Assembly: GCF_900109575.1 (NCBI RefSeq)
Contig: NZ_FOAF01000001.1
Span: forward strand, 1,335,662-1,399,661
Length of the DNA stretch: 64,000 bases
Source of the DNA: Olivibacter domesticus
GTDB lineage: Bacteria > Bacteroidota > Bacteroidia > Sphingobacteriales > Sphingobacteriaceae
Direction: 5' to 3'
The position numbers and the translations under genes were made by a program. Positions within the stretch are counted from its first letter, which is position 1, and each line of letters starts with the position of its first letter. Below are positions 49,887 through 58,531 of the stretch, piece by piece. The notes below the pieces were generated by a model, which saw nothing but the letters and a program-made list of their open reading frames with translations, did no database searches and had not been told where the DNA came from.

Positions 49887-50762
49887 ATGAACCTGAAACA
49901 GATACTACAGCATATTGCCTATAGAAGTGTTTATGCTATCCTGTATGCCGTAAGCCTATTACCGATGGCATTGCTATATGCGATGGGTTCTATTACTTAT
50001 TTTCTTACGTATTACATCATCAGCTACAGAAAAGAAGTGGTCATTCAAAATATCACACGTTCCTTTCCAGATAAGCGATATGGGGAAATCCATGCTATAG
50101 TAAAAAAGTTCTACGCTTGCTTTATAGCCTACTTTGCCGAAATCATAAAAAGCACCTCGGTTTCGGCAGCAGTACTTGACAAGAAACTCGTATTTGAGAA
50201 TCTGGATTTAATAGACCAATACATAAACTCCGGACGGAATGTCATTGCCTGCTTGGGGCATTGTGGCAATTGGGAGATGCTGAATTTTATGTCCTATAAA
50301 ATGCGTCACGAAATATATGCCGTTTATAAACCTCTAAAGTCAGCAACGATGAACAAGCTGATGATTAGACTGCGGTCTCGTTTTGGTATGAAGTTAATTC
50401 CCGATAGAACAGTTATACGCCATGTGCTATCTAAAAATTCAGATCCTGCCGTCTATCTTTTTCTTGCTGACCAATGTCCGCAGATAAAGGAAGAAAAATA
50501 CAAATTTACTTTATTAAATCAGGAAACATACTTTTTTTCAGGTATGGAAAAATTGGCTCGTACAGGTCGAACTGCAGTCATCTATCTGCATATCACACAG
50601 CTATCAAAAGGAAATTACAAAATAGCCTGCATACCTGTATCTTCTAAAGCAGAATCTACAAATGATGGCGAAATAACCCAAAAGTACGTTGATTTGTTAA
50701 CGGAAAATATCAAGGAAGAGCCATACGGCTGGCTATGGACACATAAACGATGGAAAAGATAA
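49887..50762 (+). CDS. LpxL/HtrB-like lysophospholipid acyltransferase
   Basis: Inner-membrane acyltransferase of 291 residues in the LpxL/LpxM family. An N-terminal membrane segment (SVYAILYAVSLLPMALLYAM) anchors it. The HX4E motif lies in VIACLGHCGNWEMLNFM, and YLFLADQCPQIKEEKYKFTLLNQETYFFSGMEKLA is the acceptor region. It adds an acyl chain to lipid A or a related aminolipid. It is in an operon with the DUF6268-like gene and probably under LytTR pair 2. Confidence 0.93.
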   Translation: MNLKQILQHIAYRSVYAILYAVSLLPMALLYAMGSITYFLTYYIISYRKEVVIQNITRSFPDKRYGEIHAIVKKFYACFIAYFAEIIKSTSVSAAVLDKKLVFENLDLIDQYINSGRNVIACLGHCGNWEMLNFMSYKMRHEIYAVYKPLKSATMNKLMIRLRSRFGMKLIPDRTVIRHVLSKNSDPAVYLFLADQCPQIKEEKYKFTLLNQETYFFSGMEKLARTGRTAVIYLHITQLSKGNYKIACIPVSSKAESTNDGEITQKYVDLLTENIKEEPYGWLWTHKRWKR

Positions 50763-50997
50763 AATGATAGTTTACGTGCTCTCAATCATATTAATAGTAA
50801 TGGCATTCATATTTATTAGCTGTACAATTTTTCTGTGTGTTTTTCTAAAAGCCCTTCATGATGAATAATAGGCTAACATATAGCAATAAGGACAAGTAAT
50901 GGGAATAAATCGTGAGAAGTATCTTCGGATAAAGAGCTCCACCTACTGCCTTACCTTTAATTTACAGATTTACAGATAGGTAAAATCTACATTTTAT

Positions 50998-51441
50998 ATG
51001 AAATATTTATTAGTTGAAAATAAACAACAAGAAGGACAGATGCTACTCGACAATATTGCAGAATTCTTATGGAACAATGGAAACGAGGTATATAGCCGTA
51101 ATAGTTTTAATAATGAGTTTGATTATCAAAATATTGTAAAATGCTGTGACTGTATAGTTTTATTGATTCTTAGCGACTGTTCGGCAGCATCAATTTTCGA
51201 GATTGAACAAGAAGGGTTTCAAGAAGATTTTGACTTAGAGAAAAGTCTCAACAAAAAATTTATACTGGTTTTCTCAATAGATGGTGTCTATTCTAATGCT
51301 ATTCCATTTCCTCATAAAATTTTTCATTTTGAGCGCTTGTGTCAAAATGAATTAACACGCTTCCTCCATTGGTGCAGGAAATTAAATCTGTTTACTAAAC
51401 ATCCATCGTACACGGCTCACCAAAGTTTTATATTCTTTTAA
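50998..51441 (+). CDS. Hypothetical alpha/beta protein (TIR-like?)
   Basis: A 147-residue cytoplasmic protein. The order of predicted elements is strand (MKYLLVEN), helix (QMLLDNIAEFLWNNG), strand, strand (CCDCIVLLILSDC), helix (SAASIFEIEQEGFQ), strand (KFILVFSID) and a last helix, which is a flavodoxin/TIR-type alternation. The Glu residues after SAASIF stand where TIR proteins carry their catalytic Glu, but no other TIR motif is sure. I do not recognise it firmly. It is alone between the acyltransferase and LytTR pair 3. Confidence 0.55.
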   Translation: MKYLLVENKQQEGQMLLDNIAEFLWNNGNEVYSRNSFNNEFDYQNIVKCCDCIVLLILSDCSAASIFEIEQEGFQEDFDLEKSLNKKFILVFSIDGVYSNAIPFPHKIFHFERLCQNELTRFLHWCRKLNLFTKHPSYTAHQSFIFF

Positions 51442-51750
51442 ATACTAGTTTCAAAAAATTCATACAGTCACATATCACCTGCAATGATATGCCCTTATTT
51501 TAACATGGCCTAATGCCGCAAATCTACGCCATGAACCTGCGTACCTTACCCCTATTAATTTCAACAAATTACATAAACTTGTCGGCTTTGGCTCCATAAA
51601 GAAGATAAACGAGCAAAGGTTCTTAATCTGCTTTTAATAGCGATGTATATCTAAGTGCTGGATTTGAAGCTTATAGGTTTTAGGTAGGATGATATCTCCA
51701 AGAAAATGGAGCAGCGTTATTTTCTTAACAAGTTTCAAACACTAGGTTGA
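51442..51750. other. 309-base gap, nothing recognised
   Basis: AT-rich stretch between the hypothetical protein (plus) and the LytTR regulator of pair 3 (minus), which converge on it. I see no frame with protein features, no clear hairpin with a T run and no repeat copies from elsewhere in the window. Confidence 0.5.
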
Positions 51751-52521
51751 TCAATAATCCAACCACATTTTAAATAATGGAGCTTTTATTCTACTCACTA
51801 TAATATCTGTATCTGCAGTACTACTTTTTACTTTAAGCTTTAACTTACCATTGAAAAAATTATGTACTTTTTCAATGGAATTGATATGTACAATATACTG
51901 GCGATTTGCTCTAAAAAAATCTTTCGGGTCCAATTCTTGTTCTAGGGTTTCCAAAGTTTGCTGTACCACAACCCTTTCTCCATTAAATAGGATTGCGAAA
52001 TTAACGTTCATATGGCTATAAAAAAAAGCAACATCGGCTACATTGATCTTTCTGTACCCGTCTCGATATGGCAGCAAGAAACGCTTCCGGTATTCTTTCG
52101 GTTGGAGATGGGCAAGCAATCCTTCTATTAATGCATGCTGCTGATATGGCTGCTGTACAGTATTTTCATATTTCATTATAGCAGCTTTTAACTCCTCCTC
52201 CTCTATTGGCTTAAGCAGATAGTCCACACTATTATACTTGAATGCCTTGACAGCGTATTCATCATAGGCTGTTGTAAATATTACCGGACATTTTACATCT
52301 GTCAGATTGAAGATTTCAAAACTCAAACCATCTGCTAATTGTATATCCATTATGATCAGATCGGGGCTTTCGTTTTCAGAAAGCCAATCCACCGCCTTTT
52401 TAACACTTGCCAAGATTCCAACAATCTCCAGATTGGGCCTTATTTTAAGCATTAAGCGCTGTATCCGTTCTGAATTGAGTTTTTCATCCTCGAGGATCAA
52501 TATTTTTCTTATTACATTCAT
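51751..52521 (-). CDS. LytTR response regulator (pair 3)
   Basis: A 256-residue regulator. Receiver: ILILEDEKLNSERIQRLMLKI, phospho-Asp in PDLIIMDIQLADGLSFEIF, Lys in LLKPIEEEELKAAI. LytTR domain: RFLLPYRDGYRKINVADVAFFYSHMNVNF and LDPKDFFRANRQYIVHINSIEKV. It is coupled to its kinase by a four-base overlap. It is nearest to pair 2 among the three pairs. Direct repeats with a 21-bp period lie upstream of the kinase gene. Confidence 0.95.
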   Translation of the reverse strand: MNVIRKILILEDEKLNSERIQRLMLKIRPNLEIVGILASVKKAVDWLSENESPDLIIMDIQLADGLSFEIFNLTDVKCPVIFTTAYDEYAVKAFKYNSVDYLLKPIEEEELKAAIMKYENTVQQPYQQHALIEGLLAHLQPKEYRKRFLLPYRDGYRKINVADVAFFYSHMNVNFAILFNGERVVVQQTLETLEQELDPKDFFRANRQYIVHINSIEKVHNFFNGKLKLKVKSSTADTDIIVSRIKAPLFKMWLDY

Positions 52522-53621
52522 CTTTTGATAAGAGGTACTTTTACTACAAAAGTTTCATCATTCTCCTCTATGGAGGGCTTTCTATCGCATAATAAAGCAT
52601 AGCGACTGATGATATTTTTCAAGCCGATACCTGTAGAATAGGGCTTTTTTATCAGGGGTAAACGTGTATTGGATACCACCAGCTCATCGTTTTCATTCGA
52701 ATAGATACAGACAACGAGTGGGTTTTCCTCTTCTGTTCGGTTAAACTTCAGTGCATTTTCAATGAATAGTTGAAGCGTTACAGGAGGAATTAGCATATCA
52801 AGCTTTGATTCATCGATGTTGATCCGAAAAACGCTTCCCCCTCCCATACGATTCTTGATGAGAAAAAGATAAGCATCGAGAAATTTAAGTTCTTCAGACA
52901 GCGGGACCAATTTTTTTTTTGAGTTGATTAGCAGATATCGGTAGACTTTCGTAAAATTCTCCGTATACTCATACCCCAGCTGCTGATCCTTTAATATCAA
53001 TTCCGAAAGCACACTTAGATTATTGAAAACAAAATGTGGATCAAGTTGTAATTTAAGAGCTTGTAACTCAATTTCGGCCACTAATTGCTTACTTTCTGCT
53101 GCTTTTACCTTATATTCAGCTGCTTTCAACGTGGCAGTTTTCCAATTCTTCAGTAAAAAATCGCCTGTATTTAGGGCGCTGATCATTAAGGCCCATAGTA
53201 TGATTGAAATCACGGTGTATAACAATTCTCTTAAACCGATATGATAAGTTTGTGTATTTATAAGGTCTCCAAATTTATAATAAAGGTACGACAAACAAAT
53301 AATAAGGAATAAAGCGCCTAGAATTTGGAAGATCGTTTGGATCAATAGTCGTTTTATGGGGTGCACCATCCATGATATCTTTTTGTTTAGGATCCGATCT
53401 ATGAAGATACTTAACCTGAAGATGGCCACACAAAATAATAGATTGACCAAAACATCTATTATCAGCTTGGAAGTAGGCAGACTAAAATAATCTCTCCAAA
53501 ATGAATAAGGATATACAATGACTAAAGTTGCATATGAACCTATGAAAGTAAATGCAATTAATAATACGCTTTTTGCTTTACTCTTATCCATTATATTAGC
53601 TATGTCCTCCTCTATATTCAC
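52518..53621 (-). CDS. LytS-type sensor histidine kinase (pair 3)
   Basis: Membrane kinase of 367 residues with four spans (VLLIAFTFIGSYATLVIVY, LIIDVLVNLLFCVAIFRLSIF, LIQTIFQILGALFLIICLSYLYY, LLYTVISIILWALMISAL), a short coiled linker (TLKAAEYKVKAAESKQLVAE) and the His_kinase part ALKLQLDPHFVFNNLSVLSEL. The usual INPHF is LDPHF here, a common variant. ATPase end: MLIPPVTLQLFIENALKF and GIGLKNIISRYALL. Signal unknown. Confidence 0.95.
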   Translation of the reverse strand: MNIEEDIANIMDKSKAKSVLLIAFTFIGSYATLVIVYPYSFWRDYFSLPTSKLIIDVLVNLLFCVAIFRLSIFIDRILNKKISWMVHPIKRLLIQTIFQILGALFLIICLSYLYYKFGDLINTQTYHIGLRELLYTVISIILWALMISALNTGDFLLKNWKTATLKAAEYKVKAAESKQLVAEIELQALKLQLDPHFVFNNLSVLSELILKDQQLGYEYTENFTKVYRYLLINSKKKLVPLSEELKFLDAYLFLIKNRMGGGSVFRINIDESKLDMLIPPVTLQLFIENALKFNRTEEENPLVVCIYSNENDELVVSNTRLPLIKKPYSTGIGLKNIISRYALLCDRKPSIEENDETFVVKVPLIKR

Positions 53622-53784
53622 AGTTCTTTTTTAAATTACCCTTAAAGTACGAATAATAATCCGCACTACTACATATGTATCTTTAACAGTATCATAAAAA
53701 TGAATACTTAAGATTTGTTTCCCATTTATTGAGTTTGGTTCTTCAAAATAAAGGGGTTTTGGATAGTTTCTTAAATGAAATTAA

Positions 53785-53835
53785 TTGAAGTGCACGAATG
53801 TTAGGTTGAAACGACTTTAGGCCACCTTGAAACGA
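53785..53835. promoter_or_regulatory. Three 21-bp-period direct repeats
   Basis: TTGAAGTGC (53785), TTGAAACGA (53806) and TTGAAACGA (53827) follow each other every 21 bp. This is the spacing of LytTR-type sites. They lie about 165-215 bases upstream of the LytS gene of pair 3, on the other side facing the 54146 gene. The remaining part of the 53622-54145 gap holds a -7 box TAATTTTG at 54008-54015 for that gene. Confidence 0.5.
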
Positions 53836-54145
53836 ATATTGCGTATACTGCTATTAATTAATCCCTGTGGTGCCAAAATGGGGTTATGCGAAATCTAAGG
53901 ATTTCGTTAAATGAAACAAGTATCAATTCAATAGGTCCGATTGACTGTTCACTGGGTATTTTCACCATTTCGCTTAAGAAATCACACTAAGGAGCTGTAG
54001 CAAGCGATAATTTTGTTCCATCAAAATAACAACAAATAACATAACAACGATGAGAAAAACAAAAGCAATTAAATCGTCAGGCTTAGCCCTACAGACAATC
54101 AGGGCGACTAATAATGAGAAAGCGAAGTTTAAATTAGCTTTCAGT

Positions 54146-54832
54146 ATGAAGATACTACTAGCTAGCTTTCTTCTGGCGATAGCTACGCTCACCGCTTCTG
54201 CCCAAAAATCAGTAGTATTAGATGCCCTCTCCAAACACGGTATTGATGCCGCCATCCTCAATGCTGACAATATTAAACGACCGGATGATTATGCTTTTGA
54301 ACTTAAACGGACAACGATAGCTGCTGGCAAAGAAGGAGTCACAATAGCTAAATTCGATCCGTCTAATCCAGCAGAGGAACGCTGGACGGTAGTTTCGATA
54401 GATGGAAAGTCTCCTTCTCGGTCGGAGATTAATACCTTTCGAAAGAATCAGGACAAGGAGTCAACATCTACTCAACCAGACGAAACTAGTTATAAGATTG
54501 AGAAAGAAACACCGGAGCAGCTGATTATTAGTTATAAAATAGATCCTAGTTCCGTTTCGAAGGATAATGCATTTTTGAAAGATTGCAGAAATTATTTGAC
54601 CATTAACCTTAAATCCAAAAAACTGGAACAGGCGCAATCCATTAATGAAAAGCCCGTAAAAATAAAGATTCTCAAAGCTGAAAAACTTAATCTCGTTATC
54701 AAATATAGTTGGAATGATCAGGCAAAACAATACTTTCCTGTAAACGAAAGCCTAAACATCGATGCCAAATTTCTAGGACAGGCGGCAAATGTGCAGACCA
54801 TTTCGGAATACTCAAACTATGCCAAGAAATAA
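54146..54832 (+). CDS. Hypothetical exported protein
   Basis: I do not recognise the family. From ATG 54146 the 228-residue protein has a clear signal peptide (KILLASFLLAIATLTASAQ) and a mature part with VVLDALSKHGIDAAILNADN, AKFDPSNPAEERWTVVSIDG and a lysine-rich region of strands to FLGQAANVQTISEYSNYAKK. It should be periplasmic or surface-bound. The frame is open from ATG 54050, which would put 32 basic residues before the signal peptide; the later start is more usual. It is divergent from LytS gene 3 across the 21-bp repeats, so it may be a target. Confidence 0.7.
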   Translation: MKILLASFLLAIATLTASAQKSVVLDALSKHGIDAAILNADNIKRPDDYAFELKRTTIAAGKEGVTIAKFDPSNPAEERWTVVSIDGKSPSRSEINTFRKNQDKESTSTQPDETSYKIEKETPEQLIISYKIDPSSVSKDNAFLKDCRNYLTINLKSKKLEQAQSINEKPVKIKILKAEKLNLVIKYSWNDQAKQYFPVNESLNIDAKFLGQAANVQTISEYSNYAKK

Positions 54833-54877
54833 AAAAACGCTAAAAGAGTGTAGCAAACCCGCATTTATCATTAGCAG

Positions 54878-54904
54878 GAGCTTATCATAAATTGTGATAA
54901 GCTC
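54878..54904 (+). terminator. Hairpin terminator
   Basis: GAGCTTATCA (54878-54887) pairs with TGATAAGCTC (54895-54904), 46 bases after the stop of the exported protein gene; it is followed by TTGTTGTTTCTTC. Confidence 0.7.
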
Positions 54905-55342
54905 TTGTTGTTTCTTCTTGATTACATCCCCTATTATACAGTTTCTTCGATCTTCGGTTTTATCACATAAGTCCTGCTTAATACTTTTTCAATTCTTTAT
55001 CGCTTACCTCCTTGTGTTTATAGTGAGGGCCTAGCGAACGTTATCTTCGTTAAACTCGGGCATACGAAGCATGTTAGTCTACTTTCCACATGCAATAATA
55101 CATCTGCACATTTATTATGCTGATATTTGTCGTTTTGGATATTCTTGATTAATTTGGACAGGCCATACTGTAAATCTTCAATTATATCGTTTATCATTTT
55201 TATGCTTGTTCTAGGTTTTGGCTATATATTTGAAAAACTCGGATGATGACAAATGTGGAAAAAAAGGTGAACCATGTGTCATTTAATAGCGATATCCGAG
55301 AGGAAAGCATTATGTCATTGAATTAAAGAAATAGCTAAATTG

Positions 55343-55492
55343 ATGGACCACTCCATTTTGATTAATTATCTGCACGATGACAATGACGCAGGCCTAATTG
55401 GCATATATCGTCTTTATAACAAACCATTGCTTTACTTTGTGCAACGGTATCTTAAAAATTATCAATTGGCGGAAGAGGTGGGGCAAAAATGA
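55343..55492 (+). pseudogene. ECF sigma factor, N-terminal relic
   Basis: ATG 55343 reads MDHSILINYLHDDNDAGLIG, IYRLYNKPLLYFVQRYLKNY and QLAEEVGQK before a stop. This is the sigma2 start of a SusCD-type ECF sigma factor, which would go on with VQETFVKLW or the like. Only 49 residues are left. Bases 54905-55342 hold no gene that I can support; a 59-residue minus frame at 55018-55197 is not convincing. Confidence 0.65.
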
Positions 55493-55850
55493 GGAGATTT
55501 CATTTCTCTTTAATTCTCCATTTGAAGCGTTGTTTAATTAATGCAAATACTATTAAAACCTTACATATGTTCAGATGTGGAAGGGGAACTTTAGTTCATT
55601 AGTGAACATAGGGGGCGAAGTATGATGGCTTTTAATGGTAGTTAATATCATATGGCTTTCAGTTATGAAAAGAATGTCAAAAAAGAGTATTTTTTTTATA
55701 ATTTTGGAGACTAATTTACAGGTGTTTATATATAGATTTTTTCTAGCACATAAAAACCAACAAGATGAACTAAAAAAACGGAATAAATGTGAAACTTTTT
55801 AGACTTTTAATTTTATACTTAATGCTTCTAATGTCCAATTCGACATCTAG
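55493..55850. other. Gap before sugar-transferase gene
   Basis: AT-rich stretch without a family-like frame until 55822. ATG 55822 and ATG 55831 open a short frame (MSNSTSR) that would join the sugar-transferase sequence if one T were added in the TTT at 55853-55855. So the true start of that gene may lie here. Confidence 0.4.
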
Positions 55851-55871
55851 GGTTTATGGGTTCAGGGCGCA

Positions 55872-56558
55872 TTGTCTAAAATCGAACAATTATGTATTTT
55901 ATCTTTTTTAAACAATAATCATGAGTTTCACTTATATTCATATACTCCGGTTTCAAACGTCCCATTGGGCACCACATTGTGTGACGCGAATGATATTATT
56001 CCAATGGAGAAGATATTTAAAGATAGTTATGGCACTTGGGCAGCGTTCTCTGATTGGTTTAGATACAAATTACTCTTTTTAAAAGGTGGCTGGTGGACTG
56101 ATTTAGACGTAATATGTATAAAATATTTGGATTTTAAATCGGATTATTGTTTTGCTTCCGAAAAATATTTTGTTGATGAAAGAGCACAACTAATGACGAC
56201 AAGTGCTCTAATTAAGTCGCCGTCAAATGCCGAATACCTCAAGGAAATATTAGAGTATATCGAATCTCTGGATCATTCTTCCATAGAATGGTCAGAGATT
56301 GGACCAAGGTTATTGCATAAGATGTTACAGAGATATGATAGCAGTGACTTTATATTCCCTCCGGAAACCTTTTGTCCAATTAATTGGCATGAGATAGATC
56401 GTTTTTTTTCTCCTAACCCTCCTCACATTTCAAAAAATACGTTTACAATACACCTTTGGAATGAAATGTGGAGGAGAAAAAAAATTGATAAAAATGAAAC
56501 TTTTGATAGGCAATGTTTAGTCGAAACCTTCAAAAGGAAATATCAAATAGATAACTAA
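55872..56558 (+). CDS. GT32-like sugar transferase with DXD motif
   Basis: Glycosyltransferase of the DXD sugar-binding type (Gly_transf_sug, GT32-like), 228 residues from the TTG at 55872. Catalytic region: WAAFSDWFRYKLLFLKGGWWTDLDVICIKYL, where DLD is the DXD that holds metal and nucleotide sugar. LSKIEQLCILSFLNNNHEFHLYSY is the family start, and in-frame codons before it read GLWVQGA back to a TAG at 55848, so the normal beginning is present but out of frame with the nearest ATG. Either the gene has a one-base frameshift, or TTG is used. Acceptor unknown. Confidence 0.65.
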   Translation: MSKIEQLCILSFLNNNHEFHLYSYTPVSNVPLGTTLCDANDIIPMEKIFKDSYGTWAAFSDWFRYKLLFLKGGWWTDLDVICIKYLDFKSDYCFASEKYFVDERAQLMTTSALIKSPSNAEYLKEILEYIESLDHSSIEWSEIGPRLLHKMLQRYDSSDFIFPPETFCPINWHEIDRFFSPNPPHISKNTFTIHLWNEMWRRKKIDKNETFDRQCLVETFKRKYQIDN

Positions 56559-56571
56559 ATTTCTTTGTAAT

Positions 56572-56832
56572 GCGCGCAGATGGTTAATTGCTGAAGAAAC
56601 GCTTGGTCGGAAAGTGACGATTGTGAAAATTGATGGAACGTTCAAGCCTGGAAAAACGTTGTCAGGCAATTACAAGTATGACGAATCTATTTACAACTAT
56701 AGCTATACCCCTCAGGAATTTAATAGTAAAGAAAACCGTGTTTGGAAAAATCAGCTTTATTTTCTCCCTCTTTCGCGGGACGAAATAAGGAAAAATCCAT
56801 TATTGGTTCAAAACCCAGGATACGTAGAATAA
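56572..56832 (+). pseudogene. SusD/RagB gene, C-terminal relic
   Basis: The frame ARRWLIAEETLGRKV continues to RVWKNQLYFLPLSRDEIRKN and ends with PLLVQNPGYVE and a stop. That is the C-terminal end of a SusD-like lipoprotein (LWPIP..EI..NP.L.QNPGY pattern). No start and no N-terminal 400 residues are present. It is followed by a strong terminator, as an operon end would be. Confidence 0.75.
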
Positions 56833-56845
56833 ATTTATTAGGGCA

Positions 56846-56874
56846 ACTTGCGGTCACAGATTGTGACCGCAAGT
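56846..56874. terminator. Strong bidirectional terminator
   Basis: ACTTGCGGTCACA (56846-56858) and TGTGACCGCAAGT (56862-56874) form a 13-bp perfect stem with a 3-base loop, then GTTTTA on the plus side. It lies between the SusD relic (plus) and the DUF4832 gene (minus), which ends 8 bases away. Confidence 0.85.
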
Positions 56875-56881
56875 GTTTTAC

Positions 56882-58462
56882 TTATTGCACTTGCAAATCA
56901 AGCAATTTTACCCACCCTTCTGTAGTCACTTCATCACTAACTGCAAGTTTAATCGCTGGCTTATTTTCCTTTGAAGTATCCACAATGGCTACCGCCCATG
57001 AATAAGTTCCGGCAGGCAAATCGACTGTCGTTTTGAAATCATAGGCTACGGGATTGTTCATCAGCCAAGTGGAAGGTTCACTATCCCTGTCAACTACTAT
57101 TTTCTTCACCTTGTTTTCAACATCCAAAAGGGCAAAAGCTACTTTATACTTGTAATTCCATTGTGGAATGTTATTGGGGAAATACCCCCACCCCATATTT
57201 TTCCAGCTATGAGTGATGGTCACCTCAGCTCCACGGTTTACATGCTCAGGAAGATATACCTGATCAGGATATAATCGGTAACCACCTTCAGATACGAAAC
57301 GTTGCACGAGAGCGAAAGATTTTTCGAACCAGGAGACGGTCTCTCCCCCTGCGCGGAAATCCATCATATTGACATGCGCTTCTGCAGATGCATCAAACTC
57401 GCCTTGCCGTACGTCTTCGGGGTGTCCCTCCCGGTATTTTCCACTCGGGTCGATCCAATAACGATGTGTGCCTGAGGTAATCCAACCGCCCTCCATAATG
57501 ATTGGGCGTTTATAATTCCATGTTTTAGCAAATTGCTTTTCCCAGCTTTGATAATAATCGGTCATCCCGAAAGCATCTTGCCGAAGAATATAGCCTTTAT
57601 TAATAGTACTCACCAATAGTTTATCACTATTCACGTTCGGCGCTCCCCAACTGGCAGGATGACCCACTAGGCGATGGTAGTTGATCACCAAAGGCACTTT
57701 GGTAAAGGTGCGGACATACAGATCGGTCACCCAGTTGAAAACCTCTTCTTTAAGTCTTTCTGTATTTTCACCGGTGGAAGTATTGGGATCCTCATAGATC
57801 ACATTATGTGCTTCTCCCCATTTGCCCAAACCATAAGCATCGATAAAGGCGGTGCGATCGGGATCATTAAATTCGGCAGCTAATGCTTCAATAAATTTGG
57901 TGTAATATTCCTTAAAAACAGGGTCTTGAGGTATAGGGGTTTTTCGATCAGGAAAGTTTGTGTTTTCCAAATAATATTGGGCGCCGGCATCGAACACAAA
58001 CTGCGGTGTATTCGCACCTTGATCGCGTCCATCCACTACGATGCGGAAGGCGATCGGCACTCCCCTTGTCTCTGCTCCTTTGATTAATTTAGCAATTTGG
58101 GAATTAGGATCATTCCAGGCATAAACGCCATCACTTGGATTCAGTGATGCCCAGCTTGTGCGAACATAACAGGCAGAAGCGTAATCTATAGCCTTTACAT
58201 TTTTACCCAAACTTGAAACATAAAACTCTGTATCCCAGTAAGATTCGTTAGCCGTACGGGCTGCATACATTACCCAACCGTTTAGTGGATTGCGTAGCAC
58301 TGAGCTGTCATTGTATTTAGGTTCTACAAGAGTATTGTTTCCATGATCAGTTGCCGAGTAATTAGCGACTTCCTTCGAACAAGCGAAGGATTGGAAACCA
58401 ACGATCAGCATCAATGCACATTTGATTACTGTCTTACAAGTTAATTTTCTCATAATTTTCAT
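56882..58462 (-). CDS. DUF4832/DUF4874 lipoprotein (glycoside-hydrolase-like)
   Basis: A 526-residue exported protein with a lipoprotein signal (IKCALMLIVGFQSFACSKEV; Cys about 28). The N-terminal barrel-like part NPLNGWVMYAARTANESYWDTE and YVRTSWASLNPSDGVYAWND resembles beta-galactosidase-like TIM barrels (DUF4874), with AFIDAYGLGKWGEAHNV as a possible active-site strand; the C-terminal part (RGAEVTITHSWKNMGWGYFPNN) is DUF4832. Such proteins occur in glycan-use loci. It is the last gene of the SusC/SusD operon. Confidence 0.88.
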   Translation of the reverse strand: MKIMRKLTCKTVIKCALMLIVGFQSFACSKEVANYSATDHGNNTLVEPKYNDSSVLRNPLNGWVMYAARTANESYWDTEFYVSSLGKNVKAIDYASACYVRTSWASLNPSDGVYAWNDPNSQIAKLIKGAETRGVPIAFRIVVDGRDQGANTPQFVFDAGAQYYLENTNFPDRKTPIPQDPVFKEYYTKFIEALAAEFNDPDRTAFIDAYGLGKWGEAHNVIYEDPNTSTGENTERLKEEVFNWVTDLYVRTFTKVPLVINYHRLVGHPASWGAPNVNSDKLLVSTINKGYILRQDAFGMTDYYQSWEKQFAKTWNYKRPIIMEGGWITSGTHRYWIDPSGKYREGHPEDVRQGEFDASAEAHVNMMDFRAGGETVSWFEKSFALVQRFVSEGGYRLYPDQVYLPEHVNRGAEVTITHSWKNMGWGYFPNNIPQWNYKYKVAFALLDVENKVKKIVVDRDSEPSTWLMNNPVAYDFKTTVDLPAGTYSWAVAIVDTSKENKPAIKLAVSDEVTTEGWVKLLDLQVQ

Positions 58463-58531
58463 TTAAAATTCATATGTAAATAATTTGTTCTTTAAAGGTC
58501 ATATGGAGCAATGTACCTTCGCCATTGGAAC

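Noticed and set aside
53622-54049. TTGAAACGA repeats as a plasmid-type origin
   Set aside because: Only three copies, no Rep gene and no AT-rich unwinding box beside them; a LytTR-type site fits better.
55018-55197. 59-residue minus-strand frame (MINDIIEDLQYGLSKLIKNI...)
   Set aside because: Opens like a helix-rich protein, but the second half is Cys/Pro-rich and odd, with no family features and no promoter; chance is likely.
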